Source: Egerieenecus sp048201975 (GTDB lineage: Bacteria; Bacillota; Clostridia; Christensenellales; Aristaeellaceae). From it: a DNA stretch of 52,430 nt. A program made the position numbers and the translations under genes. Where the stretch lies: the NCBI GenBank assembly GCA_048201975.1, contig DBFBGQ010000046.1, positions 1 to 52,430 of the forward strand, given 5' to 3'. Below are positions 1 through 7,965 of this stretch, in pieces. Within the stretch, counting starts at the first letter, position 1; each line of letters opens with the position of its first letter. Under the pieces are notes generated by a model. The model saw only the letters and a program-made list of their open reading frames with translations. It made no database searches and was not told where the DNA came from.

Positions 1-39
1 CCGTTGACGAAAATAGGCTTCCTGTGTTATCTTATCCAT
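1..39 (-). CDS. 5' end of a gene cut by the window edge, possibly a transposase
   Basis: Only the first 13 codons are inside the window, reading MDKITQEAYFRQR leftwards from an ATG at 37-39. An AGAGGAG ribosome site lies about 7 bases upstream, so this is a credible real start. From memory, the opening resembles the N-terminus of helix-turn-helix transposases or integrases of the IS3/IS481 type, but 13 residues are too few for a firm call. Sequence to the left would settle it. Confidence 0.4.
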   Translation of the reverse strand, partial: MDKITQEAYFRQR

Positions 40-147
40 GGAGAACTCCTCTGTGGTGGGTTGGTTGTTTGCACTCCTATCTTACCACAGTTGGGTTCTC
101 TTTTCTTCCCTTACTGTTACCTATGTATTGTACCTCAACACGCTTGC

Positions 148-164
148 ATGCATCCTTGATGCAT
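148..164. repeat. Perfect inverted repeat, ATGCATC-3-GATGCAT
   Basis: Two 7-base arms around a 3-base spacer lie between the leftward gene at 1-39 and the response regulator at 355. It could be a protein-binding site for either gene. The rest of the 40-354 gap shows only a candidate promoter near its right end and no gene. Confidence 0.3.
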
Positions 165-297
165 ATATATGGAAAGGGCCGCGGCTTTTTTTTGTAGCCA
201 GAAAAACCGGAACCGGTCGGATTATGCCATTGCAGGTTTCCGGGAACGTCGCAACGCCTCCCGCATACTTCCCCGCGCTTTCCAGCAACATCTGTGA

Positions 298-303
298 TAT
301 AAT
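298..303 (+). promoter_or_regulatory. -10 box (TATAAT) for the response-regulator operon
   Basis: A perfect TATAAT lies about 50 bases upstream of the ATG at 355. No good -35 is seen at 17-base spacing (around 275-280), so the promoter may be weak or activator-dependent. Confidence 0.45.
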
Positions 304-354
304 GCATCGTGGAGCATTTTTCGGACAAACGTGACAGGCAAAAAGGAGCAGCAT

Positions 355-1032
355 ATGAACAACACATTCTCCGCTTCCGCCGTAATTTTTCTGGTAGAAG
401 ACGACGAGGCCCTGCGTCAAGGCCTCCATGAGCTTTTCACCCGGGAGGGCTACACGGTGGTCGCCGCCTCCTGCGCCAGGGAGGCTCGGAAAAAAATGGC
501 GGACGGCATGGATCTCATCGTCCTGGATGTATCCCTGCCGGACGGGGACGGCGTCAGCCTGTGCCGCGCCTGGCGCACGCAGGGGATCCAAACGCCCATC
601 CTGTTTTTGACGGCCAGGGATGAGGAGCTGGATGTGGTCCGCGGTCTGGACGCCGGCGGCAACGATTACGTCACCAAGCCCTTCCGCATGATGGAATTGC
701 TCAGCCGCATCCGCGCGCTGCTGCGCGATCGCCCTTCCGCCGCACCGGAGGTCCTGGTCCGCAGCGGCATTGCGGTGGATCAGCGGCAGATGCAGGTCCG
801 CAAGTCCGGCGAGCTGCTGACGCTGACCCTCACCGAATACCGCATGCTGCTGACGCTGATGCGGCGGCAGGGCATCGTTTCCCGGGGAACGCTGCTGGAA
901 TCCCTGTGGGACGCGGAGGGCCGGTTCATCGACGACAACACATTATCCGTGCATATGAGCCGCCTGCGGGAAAAAATCGGCGCACAGCACATCAAGACCA
1001 TTCGGGGAGTGGGATATCAATGGGTGGACTGA
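355..1032 (+). CDS. OmpR/PhoB-family response regulator
   Basis: A 225-residue two-domain regulator. The receiver has the acidic pair ED (15-16), phospho-acceptor Asp58 in LIVLDVSLPDGDG, Thr86 and Lys108 in TKPF. The C-terminal half is a winged helix ending in VHMSRLREKIG and TIRGVGYQW, typical of OmpR-type DNA-binding domains. I chose the ATG at 355 because AAAAGGAG sits 6 bases upstream; a GTG at 331 is in frame but has no such site. It overlaps the histidine kinase gene by 13 bases and is followed by an ABC transporter, an order typical of systems sensing antimicrobial peptides or envelope stress. Its likely operator is described at 1898-1926. Confidence 0.93.
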   Translation: MNNTFSASAVIFLVEDDEALRQGLHELFTREGYTVVAASCAREARKKMADGMDLIVLDVSLPDGDGVSLCRAWRTQGIQTPILFLTARDEELDVVRGLDAGGNDYVTKPFRMMELLSRIRALLRDRPSAAPEVLVRSGIAVDQRQMQVRKSGELLTLTLTEYRMLLTLMRRQGIVSRGTLLESLWDAEGRFIDDNTLSVHMSRLREKIGAQHIKTIRGVGYQWVD

Positions 1033-1901
1033 TCTGCGCATGCGCCGCCTTGGGCGCGGGGCTTGCGGCCATGCTTGCCGCGCATCTTTTGCGGCGCTAC
1101 CGCCTGCGCCGCCTGGCCGGGCAGATGGAAAGCTTTCTGACGGGCGATGGAAAGGCGTTGGCTTTTTCCGTTCGGGAGGACAGCCTGGCGCCCCTGCACA
1201 ACGCCGCTGCCGAGCTGGAGCATCAGGTGCTGGTGGCGCGGGAGCAGCGTCAACAGGAGCGTGAAGCCGCCCGCAACCTCATCGCCGATATTTCGCACCA
1301 GTTGAAAACGCCCCTGGCTTCCCTGCGCCTGTTCTGCGAGCTGGATGCAGGCCCGCATATGGTTCAGCAGCTTGCGCAGATTCAGCGCATGGAACAGCTG
1401 ATACAGTCCCTGCTGGTGTTGGAGCGCATGTGCGCCGGCGGGTATCCCTTCACGTTTGCCTCGCACAGCGTGGCAAAGCTGGTCAGCCAGGCATGGCAGG
1501 GGCTGGCGTCCGTTTACCCGGAAAAGACGCTCACCGTAACGGGGGACGCGGTAATCCACTGCGACGGGAAATGGCTTGGCGAAGCGTTTGCCAACCTGCT
1601 GAAAAACGCCTGCGAGCATACGCCTGCAAACGGAACCGTTACCGTACAAATGGAAGCCACGGATACGGTCTTTTTCTGCACCGTATCGGACAACGGGGGC
1701 GGCGTGGCGCCCAGCGAGCTGCCGCGGCTTTTTGAACGCTTTTATCGGGCGCAAAGCCGGGAAAGCAAGGGCGCAGGCATTGGCCTGGCCATTGTGCAGG
1801 AGATCATCCAGCGGCACCACGGCGGCATTTACGCACGAAACATCCCCGGCGGGCTTTGCATGCATATCACCATTCCGCGGCTGAACCTTACGGAATCGTA
1901 A
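1020..1901 (+). CDS. Sensor histidine kinase with one short membrane segment
   Basis: A 293-residue kinase. It has one hydrophobic segment (about 3-24) and no extracellular sensor domain. The phospho-acceptor is His93 in ADISHQLKTPLASL. The ATP-binding domain has the N box (NLLKNACEH), G1 (DNGGGV), F box (FERFYRA) and G2 (GAGIGLAIV). The start overlaps the regulator gene end and has GGGGAG upstream. Lack of a sensor domain suggests the stimulus comes through a partner, plausibly the large permease at 2651, as in Bce-type systems where the transporter is the sensor. That link is inference. The gene ends in CTTACG-4-CGTAAG (1887-1902), which begins the operator-like repeat. Confidence 0.92.
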   Translation: MGGLICACAALGAGLAAMLAAHLLRRYRLRRLAGQMESFLTGDGKALAFSVREDSLAPLHNAAAELEHQVLVAREQRQQEREAARNLIADISHQLKTPLASLRLFCELDAGPHMVQQLAQIQRMEQLIQSLLVLERMCAGGYPFTFASHSVAKLVSQAWQGLASVYPEKTLTVTGDAVIHCDGKWLGEAFANLLKNACEHTPANGTVTVQMEATDTVFFCTVSDNGGGVAPSELPRLFERFYRAQSRESKGAGIGLAIVQEIIQRHHGGIYARNIPGGLCMHITIPRLNLTES

Positions 1902-1940
1902 GCCAAAAGTCACCGGGGCGTAAGGTAGGGCTGCTATGCT
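1898..1940 (+). promoter_or_regulatory. Candidate response-regulator operator plus -10 box upstream of the ABC genes
   Basis: Three related heptamers, GTAAGCC (1898), GTCACCG (1909) and GTAAGGT (1920), start exactly 11 bases apart. They end 8 bases before a -10-like TATGCT (1935-1940), and there is no good -35, so the repeats cover the -35 region. Direct repeats phased at 10-11 bases are typical of OmpR/PhoB-family sites. A related pair lies at 6722-6739. Confidence 0.5.
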
Positions 1941-1967
1941 AGCCTTGCAAGGAGGTGCGTGTTCGAT

Positions 1968-2654
1968 ATGGAAATCCTGCGTTGCGAATCTCTCAGCAAG
2001 GTTTATCAAGCTGGCGAAAGCAAGGTCGTCGCCCTGGACAGCGTAACCTTATCCCTGCAGCAGGGGAGCTTCACCGCCGTTACTGGGCCCAGCGGTTCGG
2101 GAAAATCCACGCTGCTGCACCTGCTCTCCGGGCTGGACCACCCCACCGGCGGCCGGGTCTTCTACCAGGATGCCGACCTGTACAAGTACCGGGACAATCA
2201 GCTGTCCGTGCTGCGCCGCCGCCGCTTTGGCTTTGTGTTCCAGAGCTACAACCTGGTGCGGGAACTCACCGGCTGGGAAAACATCCTCCTCCCGGTTATG
2301 CTGGACAGCCGCCGGGCCGATGAACCCTACCTGGACCGCATCATCGACCTGCTGGGCATCCGGGACCGGCTTTCCCATTTGCCTGGCGCCATGAGCGGAG
2401 GCCAGCAGCAGCGTTTTTCCATCGCGCGGGCGTTGGCCAACAAGCCCGCCATCCTCTTCGCGGATGAGCCCACCGGTAACCTGGACGGCAAAAGCGGGCG
2501 CGAGGTGCTGACGCTGCTGCGCCAGGTGAACCACGAGCTGGGCATCACCCTGGTGCTGGTCACCCACGACCTGAACGTGGCGGAACAAGCCGAGCGCATT
2601 GTGCAACTGGAGGATGGCAGGATCATCCAGGACAGCGGGGTGATGACGCCATGA
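1968..2654 (+). CDS. ABC transporter ATP-binding protein (MacB/LolD/BceA type)
   Basis: A 228-residue ATPase that should power the permease encoded next. Seen: Walker A GPSGSGKST, Q loop FQSYNLV, signature SGGQQQRFSIARAL, Walker B ILFADEPTGNLD and H loop VTHD. The arrangement matches the MacB/LolD/BceA family, which usually serves peptide export, lipoprotein release or antimicrobial-peptide removal rather than nutrient import. ATG 1968 is chosen because AAGGAGGTG ends 10 bases upstream; an in-frame GTG at 1959 is too close to that site. The stop overlaps the permease start as ATGA, implying coupled translation. Confidence 0.93.
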   Translation: MEILRCESLSKVYQAGESKVVALDSVTLSLQQGSFTAVTGPSGSGKSTLLHLLSGLDHPTGGRVFYQDADLYKYRDNQLSVLRRRRFGFVFQSYNLVRELTGWENILLPVMLDSRRADEPYLDRIIDLLGIRDRLSHLPGAMSGGQQQRFSIARALANKPAILFADEPTGNLDGKSGREVLTLLRQVNHELGITLVLVTHDLNVAEQAERIVQLEDGRIIQDSGVMTP

Positions 2655-5434
2655 AGCGCCTCACCTTCAATCAGGTTGCCAGGGCCAACCTGAAATTTCA
2701 CTGGAAAGCCTACGTCAGCCTGCTGGCCGGCATCTTTCTGGCGGTATATTTGACCTGCGCCACCTGCCTGTGCCTCTGGGGAATGATTCAGGCCAAGGAA
2801 GCGCAGATGGCCCGGCAGGTGGGATGGTTGGACGCCATTTTGCCGGACAACCCCGACGTCACCGACGAGCACATGCGGGACAGCGGCCTGTTTGAGCAGA
2901 TCGGCCATGTATACGTCACCGCCTCGGTGCAGGGCAGCGAAATCTACATGGGCTACTACGACGATACCGCGGCGGAGCTGCTGAACCGCCGCTGCACGGA
3001 AGGCCGCTTTCCCCAGGCCGCAGGTGAAATCGCGGCGGAGCGCAGCGCCCTGGATAAGCTGGGATTGGAAAGCGTCGCCCTGGGCGATACCTTTACCTGG
3101 ACCATGCAGCCCGTGGACAGCGAACCCCAGGAGCGCGCTTTCACGCTGGTGGGCATTCTCAATGAGCAGAGCCTGTACCTGAACGAGGGCCTTCAGCAGC
3201 TCCACTCGCCGGTGGCTACCATGCCCGCCCTGCTATCCTCCCCGGAGGAACCGGCGTACACCTACGGCAGGCTCGCCGTTCATCGGGTGATGACCACCCG
3301 CCCCCTGACGACCCTCACCCAGATCCAGAGCTATGGAAACGGTGAAATGTACGCCTGTTGCCGGGTCAGCCGCGTCAGCGGCGTCTCCAGCTATTGGGAC
3401 AACACGGAATATGAAACCATGTACCTGCTGCAGCAGGCGCTTCTGTGGGGCGTTTTGGGCGCCGCGCTGCTTTTGTGCGCCTGTGTGGGCGTCTCCTCCG
3501 CCATGGAAAGCATGCTCGCCAGGAAGACCGAGGACATCGGCATGCTGCGGGCAGTGGGCGCCACCCGGCGGCAAATACGCCGGCTGTTCGGTCGGGACGC
3601 CTGGCTGCTGGGGCTGATCGCTCTGCCTGTGGGTGCGGCGCTGGGATGTCTCACCTGCTGGCTGATGTCCAGGCTTATGCCGGAGCAGATGCTCTTTCGC
3701 CCTGCGCCCTGGCTGTTGCTGCCCGTGCTGGCGATTTCCTTCCTGTGCATACAGCTCTCCTCGGCGCTTCCCCTTCGCCGGGCTTCCCGGCAGTTGCCCA
3801 TGGGCGTTTTGCGGGACACAAGATCCCTGCGCCGGACCATGCGCGTCCGAAGCCGCCGGAGATTTCGCCCCACGCAGCTCATCGCGGGCCGGCAGCTGCG
3901 CCTGCATCCTCTGCGCCAGGCGGGGAGCGCCTGCATGACGGCGCTGATGCTGTTCTGCTCCACCCTGCTGGGCGTGACGCTCTACCAGCAATACGTGAAT
4001 GCAGGCATGTCCCAGGAGGCTTTTCGCCTGGAACAGAGCACAGCCGACATGGCAAGCGTTCAAGGCGACGCCTTTACCCAGCGCCTGGACGACCATCACC
4101 TGACCTCCAGCGATCTGGACCAGATACGTTCGCTGCCCCTGGTGAGCAAGCTGCACACCTTCACATCCGTCACGGTCAATCTGCTGCTGCCCGACGGGCT
4201 CCCGGATTATTTGAAGCCGCGGATCTTTCCGATAACCAGCGAGCGCGGCGTTATCGGAGAAAGCAGCATGCTTCTGACCAAAGTGGATAACCGCTATTTG
4301 CTCTTGGACGAGGGGCTCCAGGCCGAGGACTTTGGCGATGCCTGGAACTATACATACGCGCAAAGAACCGCGCTGCAAATGCATGCGCTCCAACAGGCCA
4401 GCGGCGTGGATGACCCCATGACGCCTGTCACGCTGCGCATCCTCTCCCTGGACGCGGCGGACCTTGCCGGGAACGTTACCGAGGGCCGCATCGACCCGGC
4501 GGCGCTGGACGCGGGCCGGGAGGTGCTGGTATACGCGCCCAACCATTGCATCAGAAGCAGTGAAAACGGAAGCCGTCTCACCGCCACGTGCATGTATTCT
4601 GACGATCAGTTGGACCTGGAACAGTGGGACGTGATTGTTCAAAACGATTATTTCCATGTGGGGCAGGAGCTTCCCCTTTTACAGGTGAGCGGCCGCGTCC
4701 CCAATGATTTTGTGCTGGAAAACGATGAAGCGCATCTCCTGGCCTACTATGAAGGTCTGACGAAAACGAAGGCCGCGCCCCGGGTAGGCGCGGTGCTGAA
4801 GGGGGCCTTTTCCTTTCCCGGATTTTACGCTGACGACTTCTGCCTGATTACCACGGAAAAGGGCGCGCAAGCGCTGGGCCTGCAAACCTCCGGGGTGGAT
4901 ACCGCGGAGGTGATCCTGGACGGCGATCCCTCCCCCCAGGTGGAAGCGAGCCTGGACGCCAGCTTGAACCGCATTGCCCTGCGCCGGGAGATGACGTTCA
5001 CCAATTTGCTGGAAAGCGTGCGGGAAAGACAGGCGGAGTTCTACAGGACCGTGCTGCTCTTAGGCGGCATCCTGGCATTATTCTTTGCGGTGTCATCCGC
5101 CATGCAGATTTCCCAGGCGTCCCGGCGCATTCAGGCGGACGAGCGGATGATCGGCGCCCTGCGGGCCGCCGGAGCGGACGAGCGCACGCTGCTGGGCTGC
5201 TATCGCTTGCCGGTGATTCTTTCCGCCGGAGCCGGTTTCCTGCTGGCCATGGCGGTCGCGGTCTGCATCACGCTTTGGGCGGCTTATATGTTGCCCCCCG
5301 CTTGGCTGGCGCCGCTGACCGCCGCCATGGCCTTGCTGTCGGCGCTGAACGTTCTGTGCGCCATGGCAGGCATACGCGCGCGGCTAAGGCAAACCATGGG
5401 CCGGAGCATTGTAGAAAACATCAAGGAGCTGTAA
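2651..5434 (+). CDS. Large FtsX-domain ABC permease
   Basis: A 927-residue membrane protein. A first membrane helix lies at about 19-41. An FtsX block at about 260-375 carries the family-typical segment MESMLARKTEDIGMLRAVGA. A second N-terminal-type helix begins near 425, and the last FtsX block lies at about 795-915 (VSSAMQISQASR, MIGALRAAGA). Between them are two large outside regions, about 45-255 and 445-790. Two FtsX copies in one chain mean it can form the full channel with the ATPase at 1968. Size and context fit peptide-detoxification or envelope-remodelling permeases; the substrate is not readable from sequence. Confidence 0.88.
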   Translation: MKRLTFNQVARANLKFHWKAYVSLLAGIFLAVYLTCATCLCLWGMIQAKEAQMARQVGWLDAILPDNPDVTDEHMRDSGLFEQIGHVYVTASVQGSEIYMGYYDDTAAELLNRRCTEGRFPQAAGEIAAERSALDKLGLESVALGDTFTWTMQPVDSEPQERAFTLVGILNEQSLYLNEGLQQLHSPVATMPALLSSPEEPAYTYGRLAVHRVMTTRPLTTLTQIQSYGNGEMYACCRVSRVSGVSSYWDNTEYETMYLLQQALLWGVLGAALLLCACVGVSSAMESMLARKTEDIGMLRAVGATRRQIRRLFGRDAWLLGLIALPVGAALGCLTCWLMSRLMPEQMLFRPAPWLLLPVLAISFLCIQLSSALPLRRASRQLPMGVLRDTRSLRRTMRVRSRRRFRPTQLIAGRQLRLHPLRQAGSACMTALMLFCSTLLGVTLYQQYVNAGMSQEAFRLEQSTADMASVQGDAFTQRLDDHHLTSSDLDQIRSLPLVSKLHTFTSVTVNLLLPDGLPDYLKPRIFPITSERGVIGESSMLLTKVDNRYLLLDEGLQAEDFGDAWNYTYAQRTALQMHALQQASGVDDPMTPVTLRILSLDAADLAGNVTEGRIDPAALDAGREVLVYAPNHCIRSSENGSRLTATCMYSDDQLDLEQWDVIVQNDYFHVGQELPLLQVSGRVPNDFVLENDEAHLLAYYEGLTKTKAAPRVGAVLKGAFSFPGFYADDFCLITTEKGAQALGLQTSGVDTAEVILDGDPSPQVEASLDASLNRIALRREMTFTNLLESVRERQAEFYRTVLLLGGILALFFAVSSAMQISQASRRIQADERMIGALRAAGADERTLLGCYRLPVILSAGAGFLLAMAVAVCITLWAAYMLPPAWLAPLTAAMALLSALNVLCAMAGIRARLRQTMGRSIVENIKEL

Positions 5435-5438
5435 AACC

Positions 5439-6725
5439 ATGAAAAGCATATCGCTGTTTGCGGCATTGCTGGCCGCCATGTTTCTTGCGCCCTTTTTTCC
5501 CTCCGCAGCAGCTGAGGAGGCAACCGCCTTTGCCGTGGAGGAACGCCTGGTGCTTTCGGGCATGGATCGTTCGTGGCTCCAGGGATATGCGCCGCAGATC
5601 TCCCGAAACCGCCTGACCCTGGTGCTTCCCGTGGTTTCTCCAACGGCCCAGGGACCTGTCCAAGGACAAATTCTCCTACAGGACGAGCGGCGGTCGCCTT
5701 TTCCCCTCCAGGAGATGACGGCCACGGCGCGGCGGCCGGAGGACGGCGTCTGGGTCCTGCGCTTCTCCCTGAGCCTCCACCAGGACCGGCAAAACGGAGA
5801 CTATCCCGCCATCCTGCGCATTACCGGCACGGATGCCCAGGGAAAGCCGCTGCAAACCGACATTCCCTATCTGTTCCGGATCCGGGACGGCCTGCCCAAC
5901 GCGGAGGCGATGCGAATACAGCTCACCAAGGTGGATGCCGCTTTCCGCGTGGGCGAAGACGGTTCCGTCACCGCCACGCTCACGAATCCCTGCCAAAGCG
6001 TCGCCTATGAGCAAATTGCCCTGCGCATCACGGAGGAAAGCGGGGACATCCTTCCCGCAAGCGCAGGCATGCTCTATCTGGAGGCCCTCGCCCCGGGGGA
6101 AAGCGCGCAGGTTTCCTTTCCCATGACGGTGCTGCCCACCGCTTCCGTATGCCCCCACGTCTTGAGCTTTGCGCTGGAATGGATGGCATTGGGGCAAAGC
6201 GTGACCCAGTCGGAGCGCTATACGCTGCCCGTATCCCAGGACATTCGCCTGGAGCAGGGTGGGCTCAAGATGCCTTCCAGCGTTGTCGCCGGGGACAGCG
6301 TTTCCCTGTCGCTTCCGCTGATGAACATGGGGCGCAGCGATGTGGTGCAGGTATTGGCGACGCTGTCCCTTCCAGGCATAACGGAAAGGCAGAGCGTCCT
6401 GGTGGGCACCATTCTCCCCGGTGAAACGAAAACCGCGCAGCTGACCGTCGCCACCGAAAAGAGCCAGTCCGGCACATTTACCGGCGCTTTATCCGTCACC
6501 TGCACGGACCAGAGCGGGAATCCTGCGGACATTTCCCTGCCAGTAACGCTGACCGTGGAGGAACCGTCCGCTCCGGCGCTGGCGTCCGCTGCCCCGGAAG
6601 AGGATCCGCCTCCCCTATCCACCTGGCTCCTGGGCGGCGGTTGCGGGCTGCTACTTGTTCTGCTGGCGGTCCAGGGCATAGCGCTGCGCCGGAAAATTCA
6701 CCGCCTGGAGGAAGACAGATTGTAA
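5439..6725 (+). CDS. Secreted, membrane-anchored protein with Ig-like (CARDB/NEW3-type) domains
   Basis: A 428-residue protein with a signal peptide (1-25, ending SAAA), a predominantly beta extracellular region, a C-terminal membrane helix (about 394-415) and a short basic tail. Segments such as RVGEDGSVTATLTNPCQS and VVAGDSVSLSLPLMNMGRSD are typical of CARDB/NEW3 Ig-like folds with pairwise repeats. It starts 4 bases after the permease stop with AAGGAG upstream, so it is the last gene of the ABC operon. Comparable proteins sit beside MacB-like transporters in other Firmicutes and Archaea. A role as an extracytoplasmic partner of the permease is inference. Confidence 0.75.
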   Translation: MKSISLFAALLAAMFLAPFFPSAAAEEATAFAVEERLVLSGMDRSWLQGYAPQISRNRLTLVLPVVSPTAQGPVQGQILLQDERRSPFPLQEMTATARRPEDGVWVLRFSLSLHQDRQNGDYPAILRITGTDAQGKPLQTDIPYLFRIRDGLPNAEAMRIQLTKVDAAFRVGEDGSVTATLTNPCQSVAYEQIALRITEESGDILPASAGMLYLEALAPGESAQVSFPMTVLPTASVCPHVLSFALEWMALGQSVTQSERYTLPVSQDIRLEQGGLKMPSSVVAGDSVSLSLPLMNMGRSDVVQVLATLSLPGITERQSVLVGTILPGETKTAQLTVATEKSQSGTFTGALSVTCTDQSGNPADISLPVTLTVEEPSAPALASAAPEEDPPPLSTWLLGGGCGLLLVLLAVQGIALRRKIHRLEEDRL

Positions 6726-6739
6726 GCCGAAAGTAACCC
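6722..6739 (+). promoter_or_regulatory. Second candidate operator, 11-base-phased GTAAGCC/GTAACCC pair
   Basis: GTAAGCC (6722) and GTAACCC (6733) are 11 bases apart. The 18-base block at 6721-6738 matches 1897-1914 at 15 positions. It lies 26 bases upstream of the -35 of the hydrolase promoter, which suggests the regulator at 355 also acts here. Confidence 0.4.
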
Positions 6740-6765
6740 GATGCCTGCCATTCCGGCCCGATGCG

Positions 6766-6795
6766 TTGACAATTGCGCCGAAGGTAGCCTATACT
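6766..6795 (+). promoter_or_regulatory. Sigma-A promoter of the hydrolase gene
   Basis: A perfect TTGACA (6766-6771), an 18-base spacer and TATACT (6790-6795). Transcription would begin near 6802. Confidence 0.75.
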
Positions 6796-6823
6796 AGATT
6801 CTGATGAAAGGGGAGGAACGGCA

Positions 6824-6913
6824 ATGCTTCTCCACCCCTTCGCAAGCATTTGCCTTACCGAAGCAGCTCATGCAGGAAAGGGGCAGAAAGACCATGGAGG
6901 CCTATTCGGTTGA
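6824..6913 (+). CDS. Possible 29-codon leader peptide overlapping the hydrolase start
   Basis: An ATG at 6824 has an excellent GGGGAGGA site 7 bases upstream and opens a 29-residue frame ending in TGA at 6913. It overlaps the hydrolase start at 6894 in another frame. The ribosome site here is better than the one before 6894, so a coupled leader is plausible. No homology is recognised. Confidence 0.3.
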   Translation: MLLHPFASICLTEAAHAGKGQKDHGGLFG

Positions 6914-7652
6914 TTCATTTTGTTTGCAGCACCCTGACGGCACGGCGGTGCGCGGATGGCATTATTCCGCCAAGGCGCCCGGAAAGCGCCCGGCAATCAT
7001 CCTGAGCCATGGCTTTAACGGCTGCTGCGCCGACCTGCTGAATCGCGGGGAAGCCTTTGCCGGGGCTGGCATTGACTGTTTTCTGTTTGATTTTCGCGGC
7101 GGCGGCCTGCGGACAACTAGCGATGGAAACATTTCTGAGATGATGACCCTTGCCACGGAATGCGCCGATCTTTCCCTGGTCGCAGACTATGCGCGTTCGC
7201 AGGCAACCACCGATGCCGGCGCACTATTTCTCATGGGTGAAAGCCAAGGCGGCCTTATTAGCACACTGACAGCGACAAAGCAGCCTGATGGCTTTCGGGG
7301 ATTGCTTTTGTGGTTTCCTGCGCTGATGATTCCGGAGGCAGCCCGCCAGCGCCTGGCGAAGAAGCAAACCGAGGTGTTCGGTATTCGCCTTTCGCCGGCT
7401 TTTGACGCGCAGGCGGCAACCGTTGACCCCTGGCGCGCCATGCCGGATTATCCTGGTCCGGCACTGCTGTTTCACGGCGACAGCGATCCAATTGTGCCCC
7501 TGGAGGTTTCCCAGAAGGCATGTCAGCTGTTTCCCTACGCGAAACTGCATGTGATTCCGGGCGCGGGGCACGGCTTTGGCGGGGACGATTTCCGGTTTGC
7601 GTTGCAGGCATCCATCGCCATGGTAAAGGAGACAGCCCATGCTGGCGCTTAA
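6894..7652 (+). CDS. Alpha/beta hydrolase (serine esterase/peptidase-like)
   Basis: A 252-residue soluble enzyme of the alpha/beta-hydrolase fold. The oxyanion region is HGFNGCC (39-45), the nucleophile Ser117 sits in GESQGG, the acid is Asp198 in HGDSDPIVP, and the base is His226 in GAGHGFGG. The family includes esterases, acyl transferases and small peptidases; the substrate cannot be read. The ATG at 6894 starts just before the fold begins and has AGGAAAGGGG upstream. An in-frame ATG at 6804 is only 9 bases past the -10 and has no ribosome site, so I reject it. Confidence 0.85.
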   Translation: MEAYSVDSFCLQHPDGTAVRGWHYSAKAPGKRPAIILSHGFNGCCADLLNRGEAFAGAGIDCFLFDFRGGGLRTTSDGNISEMMTLATECADLSLVADYARSQATTDAGALFLMGESQGGLISTLTATKQPDGFRGLLLWFPALMIPEAARQRLAKKQTEVFGIRLSPAFDAQAATVDPWRAMPDYPGPALLFHGDSDPIVPLEVSQKACQLFPYAKLHVIPGAGHGFGGDDFRFALQASIAMVKETAHAGA

Positions 7653-7784
7653 GCTGATCATCCGCATCAGCGCGGCGCAGGAAGTCGCTTCCGACCGCGC
7701 GCATTCGCATGGTTTTTTTCCACGGTTGCTGTGAAGGTCCATACTTTCACGGCGAGATTGAACCCGGTGGCAATTCAGCAAAGC

Positions 7785-7831
7785 GCCGTGGCCCTGTACC
7801 GATTTTCGGCAAAGGCCACGGCTTTCTATTT
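7785..7831 (+). terminator. Likely terminator after the hydrolase gene
   Basis: GCCGTGGCC (7785-7793) pairs with GGCCACGGC (7814-7822), with a small inner hairpin (CCGA/TCGG), followed by CTTTCTATTTT. The remainder of the 7653-7965 gap shows no convincing gene; a TATATA at 7933-7938 is a weak -10 candidate for the next gene. Confidence 0.6.
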
Positions 7832-7965
7832 TCAGCTGAGGGCATACCTCCTCCATACGCCCTCGCGTCTGACATACGCTTACCGCTGTAATTTTTCAAG
7901 AAAGGATGTTTTTTCCATGGACTTTCGTTTTCTATATAAAGGGGATTGATGCGGGAGGGATACCT

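Noticed and set aside
41..334. A 98-codon rightward frame at the left edge
   Set aside because: It runs opposite the start of the leftward gene and through its control region, has no ribosome site, and its composition is that of non-coding DNA.
7653..7965. Short frames between the hydrolase and the secreted-protein gene
   Set aside because: They cross a terminator hairpin and show no domain, ribosome site or codon bias.
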